Below, piece after piece: positions 38,915 through 48,680 of a DNA stretch of 64,000 nt. Under the pieces are notes generated by a model. It saw only the letters and a program-made list of their open reading frames with translations. It made no database searches and had not been told where the DNA came from. The DNA is taken from NCBI GenBank assembly GCA_013396655.1, contig WBMV01000127.1, positions 63,889 through 127,888 on the forward strand. The letters are read 5' to 3'. A program made the translations under genes and the position numbers. Position 1 is the first letter of the stretch; the number at the start of each line of letters is the position of its first letter. This DNA comes from Campylorhamphus procurvoides. Taxonomy: Eukaryota; Chordata; Aves; Passeriformes; Dendrocolaptidae.

Positions 38915-39360
38915 GGCATAAAAAGAGTGGAAGCAGGTAAAAGATAATAAAGTCACTGACTAGTGAGAGCCAAATCCTTACAGGATCCTTCTCTCCTACA
39001 GGAGAAAATGATTACTTACTAGTGCTTTTATAGCAGCAAAGGATGACCCCAGAGTGGAGGGGGTTGCCTGCTGTGATGGCCATTTGCTTGTAAATGACAA
39101 CTGAAAATGGCAATGCCAGTCATGGTGATGAACACAGGCTGAAAAACCATAAAGAGAAAGGGCATGTAATAAGAGAGGAATAAATATTACTAATGATCTG
39201 ATAAGGACAGCAGCAGGAATGGTTCACTGCTGAACTAGCCCCTGTTTTCTCCTTTCTCCCCAAACTCTTCCTCTTCCTGAGCAGACACACAAGTTGTACT
39301 TTCCTGAAGAGAAAAGCCAGTCCTGGCACCCCCTGAGCCGACCTTGAAGGCTTTGTCATA
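38915..39360. other. Non-genic sequence, no clear feature
   Basis: I see no gene, RNA or transposon. A 79-codon minus-strand frame at 39,120-39,359 has no recognisable motif. Confidence 0.55.
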
Positions 39361-39650
39361 GGGATGTGTGTGGCTATGCTGGAAACACAAGCAAAATTAA
39401 ATTCCTATTAGCTGATGGGCCTGGACCTTTAGTGTCCAGGCAAGCTAATTAATTTACCACCTTAATAAGGAGCTCGTGGAATATAAAACCTTGCTTGTTA
39501 GCATGTTAACAAGGCTGTAAACTGAGCACTCTCTTTAGGTTGTAATAGAACCAGCTTTATGAGAGCAGGGGGATTATAAAAGCTTCCTCCACAGCACATA
39601 TCTGATTTAAATTAATAAAAGCACTAATGAAAAATCATCTTGGGGATGAG
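39361..39650. promoter_or_regulatory. Possible regulatory element with two small hairpins
   Basis: An 8-bp inverted repeat with a 7-base loop (GCCTGGAC at 39,419-39,426 and GTCCAGGC at 39,434-39,441) is followed at once by GCTAATTAATTTACC, a homeodomain-type core. A second hairpin (CTTGTTA at 39,494-39,500 and TAACAAG at 39,507-39,513) lies about 50 bases on. Further AT-core motifs (GATTTAAATTAATAAAAGC near 39,603, CACTAATGAAAAATCATC near 39,622) follow. No frame is open. I infer a possible enhancer or structured transcript; conservation is untested. Confidence 0.27.
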
Positions 39651-40424
39651 ATAATAGACCTGCTCTGAGACCTGCAGTACCCAGTCCCCATGGAATACAA
39701 GACACTGAAAATCACAGCCTAAATTCCCTGCTGTTTACTGAGGTTTTTAATGTCAGAACCTACATGTTTAAACTTAGGTATGACCAATTCAAGGCCTCCC
39801 TCATTTCCCAGAAGACAAATTTACTTTCACGCTCTTTAATGATACCTTAAAACCACAATATCTTTTCTGTGCTGCATTTTCCTTTTTTGCTGCAATATCT
39901 TTTGTCCAAATAGGAATTAAAGGACCTTCTGCCCCTCCTTTTCCTGATTAAAACCAACCCACCCATTCCATAAGTAGAGGAACTGAAGCTTCCCTGGGTC
40001 TGCCATGCAAGAGAGGTGTCAAGGAAGGTGTCCCAGAGACAAAAGGATGAAAATTCAAGAGGGACAGGGTAAAGTGTAGGAAAAAAGGTGGTCAAGTCAG
40101 GGTTTTAGGAGTGGAAAGCAGAAATTGTAATGCTGGCAGCAGGTTTTGCAGCCAAGCCCCTAAAAGGTGATTAATTGAGCCAGACAACGTGGGTTTTGGT
40201 GGAAAACACAGCCTGAAGGCAATTTGGGCAGTGTCCCTTTTTATCCTTGAAGATCGAGATGCTGTAACTGGAAATAAAGTGAGAATCCTGTAGGGAAATA
40301 CTGACTTTTTATGGGAACTGCTAGGAAAGGCTGGAGCAGTATTTATCATCTGCTCGGAGGAAAATAAATCTGTTTGGAGGATAAAGTCATGGTTCCTCTT
40401 CGAAAAATTGGATTTTATTTTGGT
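39651..40424. other. Non-genic sequence, no clear feature
   Basis: I see no gene or transposon. Minus-strand frames at 39,847-40,095 and 40,092-40,349 are about 80 codons each and match nothing I know. Confidence 0.55.
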
Positions 40425-40477
40425 CTTCCATCTTCTGGAGGCTGCTCAGGTCCCTCAGGAGCCTCCAGAATTGGAAG
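40425..40477. repeat. Hairpin-forming inverted repeat
   Basis: The arms TCTGGAGGCT (40,434-40,443) and AGCCTCCAGA (40,460-40,469) pair perfectly over 10 bp with a 16-base loop. Beyond a small bulge they continue as CTTCCA (40,425-40,430) with TGGAAG (40,472-40,477), giving 16 paired positions. A third partial copy of one arm, CCTCCAGAACCTTCCA, follows at about 40,482-40,497. The stem is shorter than a typical microRNA precursor stem, so a microRNA is unlikely. The repeat may instead be a transposon scar. Confidence 0.75.
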
Positions 40478-40738
40478 AACACCTCCAGAACCTTCCATTT
40501 TCATTATCTATCACTGTCCTCCTGAATTTTAAATAGCCCTCTGTTAAAATCTTAACCCTTTTCGTCGAGTTTGACATTCTTTTGCCATGTACTTCACATC
40601 CTTTCACTAGATTCTACTTGATCTGAAAGAAAAGCTAAGTCAGATATTGTAGGATGTGTGACAAAAAATAGGAAGAGAGAAGCAGTTTTGCTCCTGAAGT
40701 GTAAGACGAAAATAAAAGACCTGAAGGTCAAGCTCAAG

Positions 40739-40919
40739 CCAGGCATTTGTGCAAACCTGGGGCTCCTCTGACCAAAGAGCAAGACTGGACTAGATGGGTT
40801 TTGTTTCCTTTCTCCTTTTGAGNCCCAGGCACTTGTGCAAACCTGGGACTCCAACAGCTGAGGGGTACAAGTTGTGACCAAAGAGCAAGACTGGTTTTTG
40901 TTTCCTTTCTCCTTTTGAG
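40739..40919. repeat. Duplicated segment flanking a second single N
   Basis: A segment beginning CCAGGCATTTGTGCAAACC at 40,739 and ending TTTCCTTTCTCCTTTTGAG at 40,822 is repeated from 40,825 to 40,919, with the N at 40,823 between the copies. The copies share their start, the central ACCAAAGAGCAAGACTGG block and the end. They differ by substitutions and by small insertions and deletions: copy 1 has CTAGATGG near its end that copy 2 lacks, and copy 2 has about 20 extra bases before the central block. Divergent overlapping contig ends (two haplotypes or erroneous ends) or an old local tandem duplication both explain it. Confidence 0.8.
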
Positions 40920-42899
40920 TTACCTCTTTTAATTCTGTGTTCATTATTTTCTTTTAATTCCCCCAGACTTCTGAATAGCGTAACAACTCTTGCAAAGAAG
41001 GGGTTTTTGAGTGAGCACGTTTTCTGTGTCATCTTTAAATGGAAAGAAATTGATATGATGTCCTTCTGGCACTTTATTTCACAGCAAAAACTGTGTTTCA
41101 TGACTAATAAGTGGGCAACCCTGTGAGGTGGAGCTGGAATCCAGCACCAGGGTGTTGCACATTGTTCTGTTGGAACTTTAGTAGGTGATGTTTCTTCAGA
41201 TTGAATTTGCCAGCTTTCTCCACTCTGCTGCCAGTTTTTAGCTGGAATTGCCACGGATTTCAGAGAGAAGGCAGCATTGCTGAGATCTGCCTCCAGGCAG
41301 CTGCTCGAGTGGAGCTTTCAGGTGCTGCTGGCACCTCTAGGCAAGCAGGAGACAAAAAGGAGGCAAAATATTTAAGTTAGAGACAGAAAAAAAGGCCTTG
41401 CACTTGCTAGGCGTGTTTTGTTGTCATTAAGAAAGGTTTATTAAAGGTCTTATGTTAATGAAAATGCTTGTACAATCAGCCATTGCATGTATTTGGGAGA
41501 GAAATGATAATCTGCCCTTTACTGCAGCTCAAAAGGGATTGTCTTGTTTTAAACTCCATGTGCTAATAGAGCAACCTTGCTTTGAAGGGAGTGACCACTG
41601 CAAATATCAAACATATTTATAGAGAGGTACAAATATGCATTTGGGAACTGTCTGTCAAATATTCCCAATTTCAGCCTATGCCAGGGTTTAGGGAGATTGC
41701 CTGGAATGTCTCCCTGCCAGCCAAACCCACACTGAGAGCCAGTTTCTGGAGACAAAGCACCAAGAGGATAACTTTGCAGCCTCTGAAATTCCCTTTTCTT
41801 TCTTTTTTTATTTCATTGTGTTCCCTTCAACATGTAGTAATTTATTACAAATCACTCAACTTGCTTTCTCGTCAGGCAACAGTGAGAGAACAGAAAGAAA
41901 CTTTCCTCTAAACATAATTTAACTCCCAGGGGAACACAAATTTAAGTCTTGTTTGCGTGCAGAAATTCATTGCAACAAGGGAAATATCATGGAATAAATT
42001 CTATGACAATAAGTCTGCATCTCTTTATACCACTCTTTGTTTTCCACACTTCTGTAACTTTTATTATCTTCAGTAAAATCTCTTCCTTTACCATTTTCAG
42101 TGCTATTATTCTAAAGTTCTGTCCTAATGGCAAACTTTGAATAGAATTCCTTCCTGGCCTCCTCTTTCCCTGTCTGAGAACAGAATTGCCTGACCCACGA
42201 CCTGCTGAAATCCACAGCTCTTTCTTGGCTCCAGTGGATTTGGGGAGAGCATAGTTTAGATTTTGCTGGATTTTCAGTGCTCAGAACACAGTGAACTGGA
42301 ATTACCTCTTGCTGCATCAAAAGGAAGCTCTGTCACTATTTTTCCAAGGCAGTGATTACCCATTTCTGAGATTTTACCTGTCCTTTGTGGACTCACACAT
42401 TGCTGCTTGCAACAGCATTTGGAATACTTGACAAAAATAAATGAGGTTTGGGCTGAACAGATTTGTATCTCAGAGAGAAATGAAAACAGGTCTTTGCTTG
42501 CAACCCCAAGGCCAGGATGTTTCTCTCTCCCACCCATGATTTTTTTTAAGTCTTTGGGTAAATTATGAATCATTTTCAGTGGGTGCTTGTTTTTTATTTT
42601 CTCCTTTCTGAGCCATCCAAGCTGTGGTGCAGAAATTAGGGTGGTTCTAATACTTTTGGGGGTCTACAGAGCAGCAGTTAAAAATGAATCACCTTCAAGC
42701 CAGAGATTTCAGAAAAATGTCCTGTGGACATGAAAAGACAACCTGGGCTTGCAGGAAGGGCACTCCATTGACAGGAAAATTGAAGAGAAACAACCACTCC
42801 CATCCAGGGGATGTTCTTTGTCCCTTGTCCTGCTGCCTTTCTCTCCCCCTCTGCATCCTCCTGGATGTTCACCCTGCTATGAGATGCGGGAGAGTGTTT
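40920..42899. other. Non-genic sequence, one possible conserved patch
   Basis: No gene is visible. The stretch 41,400-41,530 (TGTCATTAAGAAAGGTTTAT, later GTTAATGAAAATGCTTGTAC) looks less random than its surroundings. The GC-richer minus-strand frames at 40.79-41.25 and 42.27-42.57 kb have no domain. Confidence 0.5.
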
Positions 42900-43440
42900 T
42901 TCAGACCTAAAAACCAACAATGTGGAGGTTGTCGTGGGTAGGAGTGGAAGGTTTAGACAAAATTTATTAAAAAAGCCCTGCTGTTGAGTCATGAGGGGCA
43001 GAAAGGACTCCCTGGCTTTCTAAACCTCTTCCCAGTGAGGAATTCAGGTGTGGTTGGATCCAATCTCAGCCTCAGATTTTGCCAACAGTTTAAATTTAAG
43101 GAATTACAGAGGTGTGATTGAACCACTTTGTCCCACAGGGTGTAACGACTGGCCAAATGAGAATATTTATATAAACCAAATCATTTATTATTCCACTGAT
43201 CAGACAAAAGATTTTGCTCAGAATTATGTGTTACACAATATAAAAGCTAAAACTAGCACAGGAGGAAATTCTTGTCCCTTGAAAGGTTGTCCATGACCCA
43301 CTGGACTGCAATGCTTTATGCACAGGGCAAGGAAGGGTTTGAGAAGAGTTTCTTGAGTGGGAATTGAATGTACAGACAGAGGGAAAGATTTGCAGTAATC
43401 TGAAGGCAATGGCTCAGCATGGCAATTGAACAAGTATTCT
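42900..43440. other. Possible LTR-like or other interspersed repeat tract
   Basis: The tract contains AGACAAAATTTATTAAAAAA near 42,954, a TATATAAAC box near 43,171, then ATCATTTATTATTCCACTGA and ACACAATATAAAAGC. Its texture resembles promoter and polyadenylation parts of bird LTRs, with short GC-richer blocks between. I could not find TG...CA ends, target-site duplications or a family name. It could be ordinary unique DNA. A repeat-library search with the whole tract would settle it. Confidence 0.25.
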
Positions 43441-46400
43441 ACATTGTACATTTTTTCAGTACATAGAGCAGGAATAAAAATCCCAAGGAAAAGTGGCTTG
43501 ACTGTAGTTGCTCCAAATTAGGAGGGTCCATGCATGTGGTCTGGTTATCACCATCCCTGCAGGGACAGCAAACACCAATAATTTCTGCCTTTTGGTGCAG
43601 AAAACTGTGAAAACAAATCAAAACTGGTGAACTCTGATAGGATGCTGTTTGAAGGCCAAAAGTCTAAGAGATGGTAAAAATTGTATTCTTTGTTTAGATT
43701 ATCTTTTTCTTCTCTGAAGTAAAAACCTATCCTGAAAATTGGTGGAGAAATAGGGCAGGAGCAAACACCAAAGAGGAGAAATACCCACATTTTAACTCCA
43801 GTCACTCTGTTTCATGTAGTTTTTTCTCCCAGTGCTGAAGGAAGTTTTCAGGCTGAATATTTATTTAGGCATTATTTATATAAGAACATTTCTTATTCAG
43901 ACTGCTATTGTTTGTTCTTTGGGGGGAAGAAAACTCCTCAGAGAAGAAACAAACAAAACCTCAAATCCTTATTATTTTGTTTAAAAGTCCTAAGTTTTCA
44001 TTTGGTAAACAGGATTTGTTTTGAATTAATCTGAAGTTAGCACAGCGCTCCTTTCAGCTTTTGAGTGTCAACAGCTTCATTTTTCTGCAGCATTAATGTG
44101 CAAAAGCAGAACTAATTCACATCAGGACAGAGCCATATTTAACTGCTGCCATAGGCTCAGAGAGGGAAAGTTATGGATTTCCTGGAAACAGGGGGATTTA
44201 GGCTGAACAATGTTACTAAAATGCTTTTTAAAAAGCATCAAACTTTGAATGCATCCTTTTCTCACACAGTGACTGCTGCACTGAGCTGAGGTTTCAATTA
44301 CAATATTTAATATCCTTGAAGGATTGTTTTTCATTGTGTGGTCTGCAGTGTGTGCTTGCTGGCAAGGGGAAATTCAGTCCACTGGCTATTTATTTTGAAG
44401 CCCAATTTCATCCATAGGGAAGGACCTGCATTAGGACTTCTTAGATCATACAAAGCCAAAACTTTGTTGGAAGAAACAGATTGAGTTGTCTCACCATCTA
44501 AGACATTTATTTTGTGCTTGATAAGTTACTTTTTCTTTAGGGTTTGATTTTTATGGTTAATTTACAACACTCCCCCAAAAATTCCCTCTGGGAATAACAA
44601 GTGTCTGAAATCTTATAATGGTTTTCAATTCAAATCCTATGTATTTAAGGTCTCTGCAGTGACCTAATTTTAATGGAGCTGAGACTGCATCAATAACACA
44701 ACTTATATACAGGGTCAGCCACTAAAAAGTTAAAATAATTGATGAATATCATAACTTTTCAAAAGCTAAATAAAAATATGATGAAAAAGTGGCTTACAGA
44801 GAAGTGGAGGGCATGTCTCAGCCCCAAATGATAACATGGAGAATAATTATTCATGATAAGAAATCATAATAATCTAATAATAAAAATAATCTCTTATTTT
44901 AGGGTGTAGACTGGTCTCTGATCCATCTCAGAGTTAAAGGGAACAAGATATAAGTGGAGCTACACAGACCTGTGAGCTTTGGTAGCTTTGGAGTTGAAAT
45001 CTGTAATACAGGAACTGTTAGGGACTCTTTCACAGGAGGTTTTGGGCAGAGGGAAGGCTAAAATTGGTTCACTCAGTGTTCAGGTTTGATTTTCCCTGCT
45101 GTACCATTGCCACCTCATGTGGCACATTGGCTGCAATCTGATTTATTTTGCTAAAATGGGAAAGGTTAAGGAGGGCAAAAAAGCAATCCAAAATATTTGA
45201 ATGGACTTTGCATTGCAGGGGAAAAGAGCTGGGCACTTGGCTGGCTTTGGGGGTTCCCATTGAGTTGGAGTTGGAATTGAATTATCTGTGTTTCCAGTGT
45301 CATTTTTATTCAGCTGGCAGGGTTCTTTATGCTTAATTGGAAAGACTTTTCCCCCTGTTTTCCCAAATCCCACCCAAAAGTTACTTGTGCTTTTAATTTT
45401 TTATCTGAAAATGTGTCTTCTGTCTGTCAAAGCACTAAAGAATGATGTGCTCTTTTGACTCATGTTTTTGGAGCTGGCTAGACAAATTTGGCTTTAAGCA
45501 TCTCAGATGAACTCATCATTTTTTAATTATTTTTTTCAAAAATGAAGCACACCCCAAAAATCATTTGGGGGGGATGAGAAACATGAAAAACCCTTTCCAG
45601 AGGCGATCACCAGGTTTGAAAATTCTGGTTTCGGTCAATAATTTAGGTCAGAAAAGGCCATTTAGTTAACATTTATGAGATAAAGATACTGCCTTTGGTT
45701 TTCAATTGATAGCAAATTAATTAGAATATAACAGGCAGTGGGGTCTTTTTTCAAATCATGTGTGTAGTGCCTAAGGACAGGAATTTACACAGGCTGAGGT
45801 TATGTGTAAGATGTGCTTTTTATTTCTTTCTTTAAGTCAGCTCACAAACATGGTCTATGCTATTAGTGATGGGAAAATGATTCCACGTGGATTTGTTGCT
45901 TTGCTCTCCATTAGCAGAATTAAGGATTTGGGAGGGTGCGAGTTCTTGGTGACAGGAATTTTTATCTAATTAAAGAAGCAAACCAGCAGTTTGTACAAAT
46001 TAATTTTCTCAGCATCCTGATAAATGTGTAGAAAAATTTGAAGATAAATTGATGGGGTTTTTTGTCTGGACCTTGTGGAGTTTTGGTGTTTTTTTTAAGC
46101 ATTTACTTACAACTATTTTATCCTCCAACTAATGGCATAAATAATTAATCCATTTAAAGGTTCTAACGCATCAAATCAGTAAACAACCTTCAAGATGAAT
46201 TGGAACACATCCAATGCCCCAGACACCCAGCAAGAATAATTTATTCCAATTAGACCTGTGAAATATATTCATACTTTTGACCTATGATAGTTAGCCAAGC
46301 TATGTGGGTTCAGTTCAGCCAGCAAAACAGTATCAGTGGGAGAGATGCAAAGGTGTCCCCCCAGGTAATCCCTTGGTTTTGTGGGTGTTTTATTCCTTTT

Positions 46401-46970
46401 TTCCCAATTATTACTCTGTGCATTTTTGGTGAACTTGTTTTCCTTTATTTGGATAAGGTATATATATATTTTTAAGTGATGTTCAGAAGGGTTTTCTAAA
46501 CATTTCAGTGGATACATAACATGATATCCTTCAGAAAATCCACCGTGGCAGAAACCTCACGAGGAAGAAATGCTCAGCTGTCATTTTAATTTCCTCTTAT
46601 TGTATCAAAATGATTATTTTCACAGTGCCTTCATTTCATACCTAAGTGAGAATGGCAGATTTTCTTTTTTTGTTCTTAGCAAAAACTTCCACTGGCAGAA
46701 AACTCCATGTAGGAAATAGATTAGGGCAGAATTGCAAAGTGAAAGAGGCAACTCAGACACTTTGGTCCATGTGAAATAGGACTTGTTTGGGGATTTCTTT
46801 AGGAGCAGAGCATTAAATTTTCCACTTGACCCCAAAACAAGTGATTTGGGGCTTGGAAAACCTAAAAATCCTGAATTTTACAAAGACTTCTAACCCCAGC
46901 AAGCGACAACCAAACAGTGCTGGGGGTGTTTCTCAAGCTAGGAAGTAAAAGGAGATAAAAATATTTTTTT
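43441..46970. other. Non-genic sequence, no clear feature
   Basis: I see no exon, RNA or transposon. A patch at about 44,035-44,150 (TTAGCACAGCGCTCCTTTCA, later GCAGCATTAATGTGC) and another at about 45,880-46,030 (CTAATTAAAGAAGC) are weak conserved-element candidates. A short TA run lies at 46,459-46,470. Open frames near 43.2-43.8 kb are read-through of featureless DNA. Confidence 0.5.
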
Positions 46971-47054
46971 GGGGGGGGGTTTAATGTTCTTTTAATGGTC
47001 TTTTAATGTTCTTTTAATGTTCTTTTCCACCCCACCCTTGGGGGCACCCCAAGG
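46971..47054. repeat. G run, 11-bp tandem array and GC hairpin
   Basis: A run of nine Gs at 46,971-46,979, preceded by a T run, is followed by four copies of the 11-mer TTAATGTTCTT at 46,981-47,024; the second copy has one G substitution. Immediately after lies an 8-bp inverted repeat (CCTTGGGG at 47,036-47,043 and CCCCAAGG at 47,047-47,054). Three low-complexity or structure-prone features within 85 bases suggest a slippage hotspot. Confidence 0.9.
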
Positions 47055-48322
47055 GGTGTGCCATGGGCAAACTGATGGGATTCTCCCTGTAATCCAAGGG
47101 GCTAAAGATACAATCCATTGGGAGTGTGTGGCAGACAACTTGCACTTGTACTTAGGAACATAAAACATAAAAGTCTGATATTTAAAAAAAATAAAATCTC
47201 GGGATAGCTAAATAATTGCAGAATGAAAATGATAGATGCTACTATTTGGTTGCATAAGTAGAATAAGACTTTATTTAGCAAATACTTTCTTTTAGGAGGG
47301 TTATGAACACAGAAACACTAAATAAATGGGACTGGATTGATGGAAGGAAGGTATAAAATATGATACAGAGATATAAAATATCACTTCCCATGGAAACATG
47401 CTGGAGTCAGAGAGACTTTTTTCTTCCCACTTCAGTTTTTCCAGAGAAGAGCAGCAGTTTGTTCAAAGAAAGTTAGAAATCTTCAGCCCTTTTGCTGTTC
47501 AGTTATTCCCCCGCCTATGCATTGCTGGTGCCAGATTGCAGCTCAACAAAAACTCTTCTTAAGAGTTACTGTGTTTTCATATCAGACATTGACATTTTGG
47601 CTTCTATCATTTCACTTTTTATGGAAAAGTCATGAATCTCACTGTAAACCTAAATATATATTTCTTATGTTTGCTATAAATGCATAATTTCTTTAGGTCC
47701 AGCAGCTTTTTAGGGGTGTGCTGGGCTGTGTTCACTGGGAAATGGGCTGAATAATCCCTGATAATTCCGGGATCCCTGGAAGTGGCAGTATTTTCTTGCT
47801 TAGCTGCATAACAGGTTTTCATGGAGCTGCTCCCTCCCAGAAGTTCTTCCCACCCTCTGGCACATTCAGAAGACATGGAATGTGATCCAACTCTTCACTG
47901 GGACTGTAACAGAGTTTGTCTTTCTGTTCACACACAGCAGAACCCTTGTTGGGTGAAAAGGAGGGGTATTTATCCATTCTACCACACAGTGAGATGGAAA
48001 AGTATTCCCAGGTTCAGAACTGCTTTAATTATTGATGGACAGTTCAAATATCTTTCATCTCTTCTGCAAAGAATATAAATCTACTTTTCCTTATTCAAAC
48101 TGATGCAATTTATAAGGTTGGTAATATTTTCTACTCAGGGGTGGTGTTTGCTAAAAAGGCATTTAAATTCACTTAATATTTAATACTCTTTCTGAACTTC
48201 CTGATATAAAAGGAGGATCTTTTCCAAAAAGATGGTGCAACACTGTTGGCAAAAACACTGTTTGAGAAATCCTGCATATTTCTTAAAAAACTAACCTTTC
48301 TCAAATAGAAATTCTCCTGTTG
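47055..48322. other. Non-genic sequence, no clear feature
   Basis: I see no gene, RNA or transposon. Two overlapping 85-codon frames on opposite strands at 47.62-48.08 kb have no recognisable content. Confidence 0.55.
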
Positions 48323-48353
48323 AAAAACAAACAAACAAACAACAAACAAAACC
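48323..48353. repeat. AAAC microsatellite
   Basis: An interrupted run of the tetranucleotide AAAC/ACAA type covers about 31 bases. It may be the decayed A-rich tail of an old insertion, but no element body is recognisable beside it. Confidence 0.85.
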
Positions 48354-48621
48354 CTAACATTTGATCCACAAAAAGTTGTTGTTGGCTTGTTTTATCCCAG
48401 GAGAAAACCAAGTAGTATTTCTACAAGAACTTCTTTTCAATTCATCTTCTTTATTTCCTTTCCCAATAGGATAAAAAATTTGAAAACTTAGGATCTCCAG
48501 AACCTTTTTCTTTTTAGTAAAAGAATAAGCATTTGGAAAATGATGGGAAAAGTGAACAAACTCAAGTATGCTGCAACAGGCACTTGGAAATTCCCCCTTA
48601 TCCCATCAATACATACTCCTG

Positions 48622-48680
48622 GAGGGTAAAAGTCCCTCTCCATCTTTCCTGTAGCCCCTTTAGGCACTGGAAAGCTGAAA
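48622..48680 (-). mobile_element. Short CR1 LINE fragment, minus strand
   Basis: The plus strand reads AAAGTCCCTCTCCATCTTTC then CTGTAGCCCCTTTAGGCACT and GGAAAGCTG. This is the antisense of a well-conserved CR1 3' UTR block, and the same block is found in the CR1 copy near 3.59 kb. Only about 60 bases are recognisable and both ends are lost. Confidence 0.72.
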
